This document shows positions 1-11,863 of a stretch of DNA of 64,000 nt, piece by piece (positions within the stretch are counted from its first letter, which is position 1; every line of letters begins with the position of its first letter). Location: assembly GCA_030248225.1 (NCBI GenBank), contig JASANE010003392.1, positions 1 to 64,000 of the forward strand, written 5' to 3'. The DNA comes from Trileptium ribeirensis. Taxonomy: Eukaryota > Nematoda > Enoplea > Enoplida > Thoracostomopsidae. The notes beneath the pieces were generated by a model. It was not told where the DNA came from, did not search any database, and saw only the letters and a list, made by a program, of their open reading frames with translations. A program made the position numbers and the translations under genes.

Positions 1-790
1 TCATCTTTTACGTGCAGGTACAATCCAACTAACTTTGTATGTGTCACATATTAAAAGTTACGGCTACAATTGTGCACTGCCTGTGTCTCTAGTGCGAGAT
101 AGCATCGTTTGAGCAGCGAGCGAACGTAAATTTTTGAAAATTAATTTTTTGACCAGGTTCTCAGCTAGAATGGAGGATCCTTACAGTTAGTAGCGGCTAT
201 TATTACGTTTTCCACATAAACATCTCATATGTGAACGGCATTTAATTTCATATTATAATCAGTCATCAGGAGGTTTTTGGAGAGCATGACTATTAGTGAA
301 TATAACATGTTATATACTGGATATTAAATCAAGCCAGCTAGAAGCAGAGGGTTTTGAATTAAAATCCGCAATTAAATCGGCATCGCAGACAAACAGTTCG
401 GGTATTTTTGGCAATACCCGGACACGGATCTCGAAAAATAAAATATATAACCGCACACAAAATTTTTTGAAAACCAATATCCGGACCCGGAAATTTTCGT
501 TAGAAATACCCGGAATACACAAACCCGGATACAACTCTACTTTTCATACGCCCGCTTTACACCACATGCTGCTGATGCCTGATTGCAATAGACTCGCAAC
601 TGAGACGTTTTTTAACAAAAATTACCACAGTTTCACAAAATTATTAGCTGCGTCGGCCGAGTTCCGTTATGATATTCCCCAACTTTGAACAACACTCACG
701 CTGTTTTGCAATAATAATGCGGCCGGTTATAACGTACCCATAAGATCCATAGGGTACGAGATCATTTGCTCGGCGGTAATAGACGAATCG
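1..790. other. Intergenic, no gene recognised
   Basis: No gene can be supported here. Between about 400 and 535 there are several close copies of the string ACCCGGA in both orientations (for example ATACCCGGACACGG and TATCCGGACCCGG). This resembles the GC-rich ends of the hAT-like repeats found elsewhere in this window. The open frames crossing this stretch on both strands have no recognisable protein character. Confidence 0.4.
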
Positions 791-798
791 TCTTCAAC

Positions 799-1644
799 TT
801 AAGCGTCATTCATCTCGTCCCAGTGGATTCCATTTTGCCTCGCAAAGGCAATGCTTGTTGACGTTGAAATAAATGAGAAAAAATGATTAGTCAAAGAACG
901 TGCTGTTATGCAGACGATGCTTGAATGACGATAATGAGGTGGCACCAATAACATCATTTGGTAGGGAGTTCTCCAGGCCCGAATGGTTCTATGGCTGAAG
1001 AAATGTTGCCGTACATTCAATCTAGGAATGTCAAAAGTTTGAAGTTTCCAAGGGTGACCAAGCGTACCGTTGAAGCCCGTTGTAAAGTATATGTTTATAT
1101 AAAATGTCGACGAGATTATGAACGATTTTATATAGTAAATTCATGTCAGATCTTTGTCGTCTTGTTTCGAGCGATTGGATGCCAAGGAATGCTAAGCGTT
1201 GGTCGTAAGACCAGTTTCTTATCAAGGGGATCAGTTTGGTAGCATGTCGCTGGACTTTCTCGACAATTTGTATGTCCCGTTGACAGTAGGGACACCATGC
1301 GCTCACGGCATATTCGACGTGCGGTCGAACGAGACTTCTGTAAAGTTTAAGCCAAATGTCTTTGTTCCAGAATTTGATTGTTCGGCGCAATATATTGATG
1401 ATTTTTCTGCAGCTCTTGCAATCTTTGCGCAGTGTTTAGACATCTTGAGATTGTTTTGCATGATGATCCCGAGATCCTTTTCACATTCGGCAACTTTGAG
1501 AGTACGATTGTTCAAATTGTATTCATGGCATGGATTGCCTTCTCCACAGTGCATCACGCCACATTTGGCGAAGTTGGGATACAGATGATAGTTAAGGCAA
1601 AAATCTGTCACACCGTCAAGATCTAATTGATTATTGATAAACAC
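799..1644 (-). pseudogene. Decayed non-LTR retrotransposon, 3' part of reverse transcriptase
   Basis: Read on the minus strand, three overlapping open segments (1644-1303, 1390-1031, 1020-799) keep the order of the C-terminal reverse transcriptase region of CR1/Jockey-type LINE elements. The first carries the KCGVMHCG and EKDLGI motifs that follow the RT palm. The second carries LYRSLVRPHVEYAVSAW, then KVQRHATKLIP and YDQRLAFLGIQSLETRR. The third carries FFSHRTIRAW, the usual 'FFS.R....WN.LP' tail. The reading frame shifts near 1385 and again near 980, so no functional enzyme is encoded. The upstream RT and endonuclease domains are missing, as in a 5'-truncated LINE copy. Family assignment rests on motif recognition. 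Confidence 0.85.
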
Positions 1645-2255
1645 CGACTATAGTTCCTCTAGCAGGGTAATGCAGCAAGGTCATAAACGACATCAAGAAA
1701 GAGATCAATAAACCAAACCACAAAAATCTATTATTAATCAGTTTTGTTTGTTTGTCCCTTATCTGTTCAAAGTAAATAATTAGAAATATGCTGAAAGCGA
1801 AAATCAAAACGAAAATTTCACGGCGGCAGAATTCGACTGAAAGTGAAAAAGAAAAACTACATTTCATTGTCAATTACAGCTAATTAGCTTTGACTGGTAT
1901 TTTGAAAGCAAATTTTAAAACTATAATAATGATAATAATGCATTATGAATGGCGATTTACGACCGGGGACCCTACGCATAATACGGCCGGAGCCGGGCTG
2001 AATTGTACTACCATACGCTGCCACCAAACGATAAATAGAATTAGTATATGTTCGGAATGAATGACCTAAGTTGATGCCTGTCGCCTAATTCAGAGGTATT
2101 TTGGTTGCAAAATAATCCTCACATAATGGTAACGGGAGTAACTGATCAGTTTCTTTTCGATATTTTGAGCCGGGGGGAGGGCTTACGCAGCTGTGTACTT
2201 GTAAATCCGGCCCTGTGTATCAGGCATCATTAGTGCAATTGTGCTGGAAATACGT
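1645..2255. other. Intergenic, no gene recognised
   Basis: AT-rich DNA after the 5' end of the LINE fragment. I see no coding potential, and no repeat that recurs elsewhere in the window. Confidence 0.4.
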
Positions 2256-3500
2256 AGGTAGGGTTGGTGATTCTTTTTATTATGACGGCTATCGCCATTA
2301 AAGAGGGAAGGGATTCGTCACCGGAGATTGTGGGAACGAGGTGTGGCCAGAAGAATGCCGGTAGGGATGCTCGGATGGCAAGCGTTCTTGCTTTCCGTGA
2401 TCAGTGTCTATGCCCTATATTTTGTATCTCGGCGTGAGGGTGCTCTAGTCACTCTTGCTTCTAATATTTCGGCACCAAAGACGTAGCACGAATGTTTATT
2501 AACTAAGTTATACAAAATATTAAAGTACACAACTGCTTGAGCATTCGTTAACTCAAGTCGCGGTACTATTATTTAGTATCATTCTTCTCAGATCACTCTT
2601 ATAACTGACTCGGCCACTTAATCGTATTCCTCACGCTCGTCCCTATTTCTATCAGCGTTTAGGATAGGTTATGTACTATATACTTTATTACTCCTCTTAT
2701 GAGGTTGATACAACCGCCCCCGAATGGCTGACAGTTGTACGTGTAATTATGTAAGTATATACCTGAACCTAGATCATTAAATTTACGCTAGTACTGTTCC
2801 TAATTTAATAAAATTGCCTCCGTCTGGCTGAAAATTGCGTTAAGATTTGAGTGACAACGAGTTAGGTTTAGACTAGCTTTACTTTGATAAGGCTCTTTTG
2901 AGTTGATACAACCGCACCCGACTGGCTGACGACTGTACGATTAGTTGATTAGCTTAGCCTGGTCCTTAGAATTACGCTATTACGTGCCGGTTGTATTGCT
3001 GTAATCGCCCCAGACTGGCTCGCAGGCTACTTATAATAAAACTGTACTGCCTAGTAGCGGTCGACTACTAGTCAGTTAGTTTTTGTTCAATCCCTAGGCC
3101 CCCGAGTGGCTGGCAAGGTGGTAGATTATGAGACAACAGGGTCACGAGGTGGTTACTCGAATCCGCGCCCCTTACTCGCCCCTAGTCTTACTCACGAACA
3201 GCGCTTCCTGCTTAGCTGCCCCCGACTGGCTGACAACCCCAAAAACTCGCCCTACTAACCGCTGAACCCACCTGATACTACTCTCCATGGAGTACTCACT
3301 GGACACTTTAGGCCTATGATTTAAACTATTACTAAGAGTTAATTAACTAATACGTTGTCGCTCCTAATAAGTATTATGTGCCATTAAGTTTTATAAGGAA
3401 CGATAATAGTATTAGAATTATTTAGTACCGTGGTTTATAATACATATTTTTGAAGCCATTAATACTGATTAGCTCCTTCTTTAATCATAACCGTAAACTC
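2256..3500 (+). repeat. Dispersed non-coding repeat, family R1, copy 1 (six GC-rich boxes)
   Basis: The segment begins with a block (about 2285-2400) shared with 3580-3700 and 39505-39610: a GGCTATCG stretch, GGATTCGTCACCG, then GAGGTGTGGCCAG and GAATGCCGG. Further on it carries six copies of a box close to GCCCCCGACTGGCTGAC, at about 2716, 2816, 2914, 3007, 3098 and 3218. The spacings are 100, 98, 93, 91 and 120 bp. The first and third boxes also share the preceding GTTGATACAACCGC. No ORF of note is present. The element could be a transposon with subterminal protein-binding sites or an LTR-like regulatory segment; I cannot choose between these. Confidence 0.6.
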
Positions 3501-3569
3501 GCAATCAAAAATAACGATCTCGTATATACCTGTTATTTTATTTTGTTTTCTTACCGGTAGTTGTTGGAT

Positions 3570-4870
3570 GGAGAGATTCCCTTACGTCGGCTATCGGAAT
3601 TAAACGGGGACGGATTCGTCACCGAAAGATTGTGTGGTTAGAGGTGTGGCCAGTGGAATGCCGGTGGAACGCTTGGTATGGGGCGCGTCTTTCTTTTCGT
3701 GAGCGGTACTAGTGCCTTATATTTTGCGATGTGGCGTGATCCTTGCTCGGCTCTTCGTGATCGAGTTCCAGATATTGTGGCAACGAACACGGATATAGAA
3801 GGTTTATTTCAACGCACGTAAAATATTAGAATACTGTTATTACGCCCGTAGATCACTTGCGGCGCTACTTGGATAACCGTAGTAGAATAACGTGCTCTTC
3901 TCAGTACCCGTTCAAAAAACCTCGGCACTATTCTATAGTCCCGTATTGAAGTATAGTCTCTATTTAGCTCACACGGGCTTCGCACTAGTTTTTCAGTAAC
4001 AACTAATTGAGCTCTCGTAATCAACACGGCGGTACTTTCTTTCGTTTCAGCTCACGTTTTTACTCCACCGGACTATGTTGCACAGTCTGACGTTTACTTT
4101 CACTATACACTTCGGCCACCGATTTCGGTATTCTCAACGATCCTTATCTATTACTTTAACCGTTAAGTTAAGTTAGAGCTACCTAGTACTTGATATCGTC
4201 CTTATCCCTAGTTTATCAAAGCTATTGTTTAAAGGTTACACTTGAGCGATAGTGGTTAGGGTTTATTTTATCTGTTACGTTACTAGCGTTATGGTTTTAA
4301 CACAACACACTCGCGGACGGAAAGTGCACCATGCGATTATGTAATTACCTCATCCTAAGCCTTAGAGTTACGCTAATAATGCCACTTATATGAAACAGGC
4401 CGTCCCCGGACGGAAGCCAGACCACGTTATTAAACCTGTACAGAGGTGGTCGACTTCTATGCCATTGAAGTTTGCTCAGCGTATATATGCCCCCGGACGG
4501 ATGACGATACTGGTATTTAGGTAAGGTGCTCAAGTTATGGTCGTCCGAGCCAATCCCCTTACTCACCGGTCTTCTCAAGAATAATGATTCCACGCCGACG
4601 AGCCCGGACGGATGCAAGACGACGCAGCCACACTACTAATATTTTCAAGTCCCACCTGTACTCTCGTCCTGGTTACCGCTTACTCGACATAAGAAGGGTC
4701 GAAATTTTTAAAGTATTACTAACCTAATACGTTTTTATTAACCTATCCCTCCTAGGTACTAAGTTTTATTGCCACTGTTCACTGTTTTTCTCTATGCGAT
4801 GCCCTTTTGCACTCTAATCCATAGAAATTAAACAATACTGCGCATTCTTTGCGCACCAATAAACAAACAA
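3570..4870 (+). repeat. Dispersed non-coding repeat, family R1, copy 2 (four GC-rich boxes)
   Basis: This copy is colinear with copy 1: the same GGATTCGTCACCG and GAGGTGTGGCCAG block at about 3610-3665, a region of weak similarity, then four boxes. Here the box core reads CCCCCGGACGGATGAC rather than the copy-1 core. The cores lie at about 4314, 4407, 4494 and 4605, with spacings of 93, 87 and 111 bp that match the last four boxes of copy 1. The end of the family is marked by a small hairpin near 4840-4860 (TGCGCA..TTTGCGCA), which is also seen at the end of copy 3. Confidence 0.6.
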
Positions 4871-4888
4871 TAAACAAGATTGACAATT

Positions 4889-5082
4889 TCGGAAACGCGA
4901 GTATAGGCGTTTGCTTCCAGTATAAGCGCTGAGGAAGCCGAGTATAATTCTCCCTTCTCTAAAGTCTAAATAATGCCGCTAGGAACCCGAGTATAGGCGT
5001 TCCTTGAAATTTAGCAACCAATAGAAGGGCCGAGTATAAGCTCCTTCTTTTAAAATAGCGCTTGATAATCCCTGGTATAAGA
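4889..5082 (+). repeat. Row of short stem-loops with a shared GAGTATA loop
   Basis: Four copies of (C)GAGTATA and two variants (CAGTATA, TGGTATA) occur within 190 bp. Three are enclosed by different, self-complementary stems: AAACGC/GCGTTT at 4893-4898 and 4907-4912; AGGAAC/GTTCCT at 4981-4986 and 4999-5004; AGAAGG/CCTTCT at 5023-5028 and 5043-5048. A fourth, with an imperfect GAGGAAG/CTTCTC stem, lies at 4931-4956. The loop stays the same while the stem changes on both sides, as expected if the fold rather than the stem sequence is selected. No known RNA family is recognised. Confidence 0.5.
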
Positions 5083-6470
5083 TAACAGCACACAATGCTT
5101 TACGTCAATAATTTCACCCAAACTAATCTAACAAGCCAACAGATTATCCAATAGTAGATTGCTTGAGCCTCTGTATCGCTGACAATTAACATAAAAGTAT
5201 AAGCGGAATATATCGCTGACGTAATAAACCTCCAACGCTTAGCTATATAATCCATGTCGAAACTAATGCAATATAAAAACTAATAAACTGAAACAACAGA
5301 TCTTGTGTCGATACTTCCAACAAGGCTGAAGCACGATCGATCATAAAATAAAATTGAACATAAAGTAGAACCTAGCTAGTGGGTGAAACAAAAGCGTTTT
5401 ATGCAAATTAGGTTAGTGGAAGAAATTAAATTTTATAAATTTTAAAATTTTCGAAAACTAAACACTTGGGGGGAAACATATAGTAAAATATTTAGTGACA
5501 AAGAGAAAAATTGGGATTTTAGCCCCGGGAACCCTCTGGTAGCCTATGGGACCCCCAACAATACCTATGCACCACCATGCAATTTCTTTGGGCTATAACA
5601 CTTTTGCTACTCTAAACCCGAATCGAACCAAAACTGAATAATGATGAAAATAGAAACTAAATACATGCTAGCTAAAAAAGAAGTTAGTGCAAAAATATAT
5701 ATAAAAATTATTTCAAAAGCAATTTAACAAAATCAATAAAATTTTGATTTTGGACCTCGTGGGGTGCGGATTAGTAAAATACTGAAAACCCCGGATTTTT
5801 GGTTTTGGGTTGAATTTTGGGTTATTTTTGGATAGTTGGGTGGGTTTGAGCTCGCGAACTCACTTTTCAGCCTGGGAAACCATGAACAATTACGAAACGC
5901 TAAAATTAAATTAAAGTCAATTTACGGTACGATAATAGCTAAGTAGTTAGGACGAATATTAGTGAAACTTTTCAAAGCTTTAAACTTCATAATTATCAAA
6001 CGTACAAATGTATATCGATATAACCATAATTATTAATTAAATTACGTTCAGCAACTCTCAAAAGAGGCGGTGCCGCTCCCGAAACATTAAGGAGTGCAGC
6101 TTTCGCTGGAGTTGATTCTCAAAAACTAAGGAGACCACCCGACCCCGTGCTACCCTCAGTATAAATATTAAAAATCAAAACCAAACAATACATGTTTAAG
6201 CTACACGATCGTAGCGATACGTTAATATAATATTAGCGGTGCCAATCACGGAAGCACCACGATGTAAATAATATCATCAAAGCTGAAGGTAGTAGTGGTG
6301 GCACCAGTTACCGGAGCACCGCGGTGTTAATATAAAAGATGAGAGATGTTTAAAGCTGCAGATATTCTTTAGAATTAAAGTGTTTCACTGAAACACATGA
6401 CATGTATAAATAACCAATGCTGAGTAGTTTAGTTATTCGTATTCATGTTGTTAATATCAAGTTATATCAC
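5083..6470 (+). repeat. Continuation of the R1 region, with an LTR-like end
   Basis: Parts of this stretch recur in the copy at 39.5-40.9 kb (for example a GGGACCC segment near 5546 and TTTGGACC near 5750). Two related boxes lie at about 6234-6335 (GCGGTGCCAATCACGG and TGGCACCAGTTACCGG, each followed by AGCACC). A TATA-like TGTATAAATA lies near 6400. The stretch TATATCACAG is followed near 6472 by TGGCAGCGAGC, which would suit a tRNA primer-binding site next to an LTR. No second LTR and no gag or pol were found, so an LTR interpretation is only suggestive. Confidence 0.3.
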
Positions 6471-6479
6471 AGTGGCAGC

Positions 6480-9145
6480 GAGCAATGGTAATATGTTAAC
6501 TTATTAATTTGATGCTTTGATCAAGTTCGATGAAATTTCAAACACGGTGTCAGGTTGTTAATTTCAAAGGATTTGATAAAGGAAATGTGTTTTAATAGTG
6601 TGCCATACGGTTGTTATATTCAATTTGAGCGAGGGTCTAGCACAAACTAGAACAGCGGGTATTTAAGATTATTAAGGCAAACTGTATACTTAAGTGATAA
6701 AGCAAACACGCGCTGTGCACTACTGTTCCCAGTTAACAACGTCATGAAACAGAGCCATCATCAGGGAAGTGTAAATAAACCCATAATATAATGAAACATT
6801 TGAAAATATTCATTTATTTGTGAATTATTACAACGATTTTTTACTATAAATGAAAATTTTATTTGCATATCGTTGCTGCGTTCTGCTGCGGGACACTCAT
6901 CAATTCTGAAATTCGCACACGCCTAAATCACACACATTTTATTTCAACCATTTGCTCACAAAATAATCTAACGGAGCTGCATGTATGATGAAGAACAGTT
7001 GTTTGTTGAGACTAGAAGTACGTTGTCTCAAAACCTCAAATGTGGCGTAAATCCAGCTATTATCGATACGAGATTATTTTTATTTCCTAAAACATCTAAA
7101 TTATAACGTAAATTATAAATAATCATTACCATGCACGATCAATTGTTTAAAGTCCGACGTCGCAGGAAGCAGCCTAGCCCTCTTGAAAAGGGTGAGCCTT
7201 CGGTCTGGCAGGAGGGATCTAAGCCGGTCGACGTGAGGGTCACCTCTCAAGGTTGTCGGTGCGTCGTGCCTGAATGACGAGGGTGTGCGGTGCATCAGGG
7301 TTTGGTAATCCCATACCCACGCTTGCGAGTGTATATTCGCCGATAGTGTGAGGTCGAGTCAAACATATTGACGAATGATTTATTGCAAGATATGGACGAT
7401 TTTTATATACACAGACTAACTCGGATAATTGCACATGCTAATTTATATACACTGGCTAATTTGCATACTGCATCAGAAATGCTTCTTCAGATACCATAAT
7501 CGGTCTTCACACGTTCGATCAGCTGAGTGACGGTCGCCACATGTGTAACATTTTTATTACCTATAGCACAGTTGCGGAAAAGTTGTAGTTATACATTTCA
7601 GCTTTTGACTTGAGCCTATATTTATTATGTTTTTAAGTTTATGATTTGTATCTAGATACATGTCCTGTTCCCACTGATGTGGTGGCCAGAACATTTGTGA
7701 TTCATGATCTCCATTAAACACTTTCTACTGTGTGCTTAACCACGATCTTCATCGCCTCTCCCCGCCAGCGAATTCATGGGATGCTTATGAGCAACGGCTC
7801 CATCACCTTCACCACTGCGTGCTTTCAGGGAGTAGAAGCTCGCTTTCTTGATCTTATCGAGTTCGTTTGTGTCAGCTAATATCCTTATCCATCCTTTCAG
7901 TATCGTGTAGTAAGCCGGGGATCTTTGCAGCCGCGCATGCGGTCTATTATTCTATCGCAAATGTTTTACTGCAATTTTTGACGTAATAGATTTTTCTGTA
8001 GGCTAAGTCATACAGAGAGTAGTTTGAACTGTGCCTACGCATCGTGACGCCCGGTATGCGCAGGCAATTAATTACGTTTAACGGTGTTTACGGTAACAAC
8101 GCGTTTAGTGTCTTGTTTCTGACATTTTTTGTTGCGCAACTATCCTAACGTATACCCTACTTCACAGAATTGATGCTCTAATTCTCACAAAACCAACGCC
8201 AATTTGACAAGTTGCGCTAAATTTGATTGTAATTGGCACCAACACACGGTTATGGTTACTATGTTATGTTATATCAGATCCAAATACTCGATATCACGAC
8301 GAAAAACACTATTATTAAACGTTAAAACTTTGTTGAATCTTTTTTAACGAACTAGTCATTTTGATGCTATAAGTGCTCGAAATTGAACACAACCAGGCCA
8401 GTGAAATTTCGGAAATATGACAAAACGACTTGACCTAATTTGAGAGTTGACATATTGTCCTAAGTTGTTCCACCCATCTATAAATATGATGGTAGCAAAA
8501 TTTTGAGCCTACTTTTCGTATTTGATTACATCTCTGGACCTTTCATTGTGCTGCAAATATCAATTTCGTAATTCAAAATAAACTAAATTTTTCCATTTCT
8601 AAATTTATTTGCAGGAAAAAGTAATAATGAACGAATAGGTTTTGTGGATTGTTGAATATACTAAAAGCAAAGATTATCACAATATGCCCAATATTTCAGC
8701 AATCTGAGAAAGCTCTAAATTTCAGTTTTAATAGTTATTGCTATGTATCGTTAGTTCCCGCCTTTTTAGTAATGCAAGGTCAGAGATAAATTCCTCATTA
8801 TCCGAAGAGCAAACAGCCTTAAAATAGGCCAATAGCTATCAAATTGCACTATTTGTTGATATGATTTGTGGGAATTTACACAGTAACCGCCGACTTTCAA
8901 TTTTATATCGGATTGCGGCAATTTTAGACTGTAATTCATTTACCTTGCATTTCTGCATATTTAGCTTACGTAAGCCAATAATACTCACCAAATGCTGTCG
9001 TCAAAGGTTGGGCAGCATTATTTCTATCAGCGTTATCAGGCAACTTGCTGTCCTATTCAGCGGCGTAACAGGCCTCGCCATTATTTTTATCTTCTGAACT
9101 CTTTGACAGCGTGTCATCGGTGTAAGGAAGTGGTGTTGCAACTTA
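6480..9145. other. Intergenic, no gene recognised
   Basis: No supported gene. A more GC-rich island at about 7140-7370 has overlapping minus-strand frames that I do not recognise. The rest is ordinary AT-rich DNA with no repeat shared with other parts of the window. Confidence 0.35.
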
Positions 9146-9149
9146 CACG

Positions 9150-9240
9150 ATGTTAACAACGTTTGCAGTGCCAGGTATTATTGCAGTTGTGCTATTCGCA
9201 GCTGAGGTCACAGCTGACCCGCTTGTGTCTATTTGGACAG
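9150..9240 (+). CDS. Candidate first exon encoding a signal peptide
   Basis: An ATG at 9150 opens a 30-codon segment: a short N-terminus, a hydrophobic run (VPGIIAVVLFAA), then EVTADPLV, which offers a plausible signal-peptidase site after VTA. The segment ends in ACAG directly followed by GTAACG, a fair splice donor, leaving phase 1. Phase 1 is the usual phase at the end of signal-peptide exons of secreted or modular extracellular proteins. No downstream exon could be matched, and a stop follows soon if the donor is not used. This may be a real first exon of an unrecognised gene or a chance match. Confidence 0.3.
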
Positions 9241-9742
9241 GTAACGAATAGCAATAAGGAATGACATATCCTTGGTTATTGATATAGTCACAGCGCAATG
9301 TAAAATTTTTTTATCGTTCTGATAAGCGGGGTACTCAGCACCGGTTTGCGGGATTTCGGTGGCGGCGATACTATCCATAGCTGTATGGTGACAGTAATCA
9401 CTCGATGGTGTTCTTATGTCAGCTTCATAAACGAGAAAACATGGATTTTAATATATATTCATGAAAAGATGTTGATATATAATACAACTTTAATTAATGC
9501 ATATTAAATACAATTAAAACGAAACGTATTTTTTATAAAGGTACATTTTCATCTTACCATAGCTAATAACTTTATTTAGCTTAAGCTACAAATATGCTAA
9601 ATACAGCATCTCTAAAGACCTTTAATTCAACTAAAACTGTAAATTTAATGAAAACCACGCATAGTTAACCAAAAATTGTAATAACTGAACGAAAGAGGGA
9701 CTTCAAACAACAAGAAGTTTAAAACTTCTAATTTGTGGTATG

Positions 9743-9798
9743 ATGAGTGGATGGGTATCCACGTCTCGGTAACCTACAGTAGGACACGGACCACTCAT
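9743..9798. other. Compound inverted repeat / potential hairpin
   Basis: ATGAGTGG at 9743-9750 pairs with CCACTCAT at 9791-9798. Inside, GTGGAT/ATCCAC forms a second hairpin with a GGGT loop that competes for part of the same bases. The layout recalls small structured elements, but it lacks the conserved core of a hammerhead ribozyme and the arms of a tRNA. Confidence 0.35.
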
Positions 9799-9829
9799 GA
9801 ATCTAAAAATATGTGCTTCATTGCCGTGC

Positions 9830-10560
9830 TGACTTGATTTTCACAACAGTTTCTTTATATGATCAAAAGAGATGCGGAGTCCGCATTTCTGTGTTTAAAA
9901 CGTCGTTCTCGGAGCAATCAGAAACAGTTACAGTGGTGTCTAGGAAGCAGACGTATATTTCCCAAGGTTCCATCGTCACAAAAGACGTGGGAAATAACGT
10001 GATAGCAGCACGACGGCACCTTTGTTTTGTCGTACATGCCTTTTAGACCCACACGAAAGCAGTGCTTATGTAGCAAATCGATTGTCGCTTGAAATTTAGC
10101 TTTTGACTCAGCTAGCAGAGCAATGTAAACCGTGCAACCGGGGTAGCTTATAACGGCTGGGACCAACGCCGCTGTAAATGTGATGCCTGTCGAGCTTCCT
10201 TATTGGTAGTATTCAGCCCCTAGTCAACTGTGTAAGTGAGCAACACTCGTGACATCACTGATCATTATCGCACGCCTGTTTTGATTCTAAATTGGGCACT
10301 TTGGAATTTCACGGCTCTGCCAGGTTGCGCAATAGACCTGTTTTATCGTATATGTCAAACAGGTGTCAGGCAACATCGTCGCTTTCAGCAACGTTGTAAA
10401 GATTGCTTCTGCCTACTGAGTCAAACACTACTTTAAAATCAACAAACGTTGCAATAATAAACCGTCTGAACTGGTGTCGGAGTTGTAGTAGCGCTCGCAG
10501 CGCCGCTATTCGGTTTATGCTTTTATACAGCCCTTTACTTGGTCTGAAGACCGCTTAATG
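9830..10560 (-). pseudogene. Decayed non-LTR retrotransposon, reverse transcriptase palm region
   Basis: On the minus strand, the segment near 10490-10400 reads RIAALRALLQ and then FVDFKVVFDSVGR, matching the 'FiDF.kAFDsv.R' motif of LINE reverse transcriptases. Further along (10166-9990) it reads LLAESKAKFQATIDLLHKHC and KTKV, matching the stretch just after the YADD box; the YADD box itself is degraded. Stops and frame changes interrupt the sequence. It may belong to the same lineage as the endonuclease remnant at 61.1-62.6 kb, but that is inference. Confidence 0.75.
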
Positions 10561-11862
10561 CTTTCTTGTCCAACTGTTCACGCATGACAACTGTTTCTAT
10601 CAATTAGAAGCCAATGCGTAAAAAGTGATACACCACGGTAATTTTCTAGTCCGTGCGGTGGTCTTTTTTGAACAACCTCTTCCCTAAATTTTGTTTTGTT
10701 TCCATATTGTTGCAAAAAGTTGGTGCAATTGCTCACACCGACGGACTTCGTGTGACACTACGAAACCTACACTGCACTTCCTAGAGTGATCGCGTAAATA
10801 GCTGCCATAATGTAGTTGTCGGTACGGTTCCCCAACACAAACCGGATTCGGAACATAAACACCACAGGTTTCACAAACGTTAGCAAACTTGCATTTCGCA
10901 AACCGGACAACATAAACACCATAGTTTAACCTACGACTGGAGACTTTTTCTCTTGGCTTGCCAAAGACAAAGGTTGTGTAGATTTAGCGATTACCACCAA
11001 TACATTTCTGGTGTTTGGTACAACCTTGAGGTGAACGACTCATAGCAAATGATGACCATCGTTGTTGTTGTTTTAACCGTAATGCACATATGCACCATTC
11101 CCCTGCTGTGTATCGAGATACAACGTGCTGCACCGTGAATTATTTTGTTAAATACAGCTCAAACCAAAGAATGGGTACCGACAATAAAACGCCGGTTCTG
11201 CCGCATGCACAACACACGTTCTCATCACTGCACCACTGGGTATTGACCTGCTTGCAGCGGTTGATAATTTATGATGTTTTCAATCTAGCGAATTATACAG
11301 CTTAACCGGAAGTTATTTTTTTTAGCATTGGTCTCTGCATATTCAAAGTAGAACAATTTCATTGTCCCGTCTACCGCACATAGGTGCCGAAGGTCCGTCG
11401 GCTAGGTGGGTGGAGGGTATGGAAATGTTCGGCGGTGCTGGCTCGTTGGGTGGTGAGGCGCTCTGGGGGATTGGATTAGGTTTGGCGCTGGAAAACATAA
11501 ATTTTTAAGTATCCTAAATTTTTGTCAATTTGTGCCACTTTGCGATACTTTTACGTTCGCCTATTTTAGCTAATTTTATAATGGTTTTTGCAAATTTTTA
11601 CTATCTGTCGCTAAAACTTTCCTCGGTCTTTGCCGCATGGCGGGGCCATTGGGAGGGAACAAAGCTTTCAGGGGTACCTTCAGGGCGGAACCTTATTGTT
11701 TTGCTAAACGCCCCTTACCCCCTCACCGAACAGACACCTATGACTTTATTTAAAACAACAAACTACCAAATACAATTTTACAATAGTGTGGTGTTACAAA
11801 CTCATGCATTGACTACAACCACCGTTAGTGAACACACGGATAGCAGGTTGAGATTTTAAAGG
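10561..11862. other. Intergenic, no gene recognised
   Basis: No supported gene. Parts may be further decayed LINE sequence next to the RT remnant, but no motif allows a call. Confidence 0.3.
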
Positions 11863-11863
11863 T

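Noticed and set aside
7113..7434. Overlapping minus-strand ORFs in a GC-rich island
   Set aside because: No recognisable motif or splice context; likely a fragment of an unidentified repeat.
9743..9798. Hammerhead ribozyme or tRNA
   Set aside because: The pairing is suggestive but the CUGAUGA...GAAA core of a hammerhead and the arms of a tRNA are missing.
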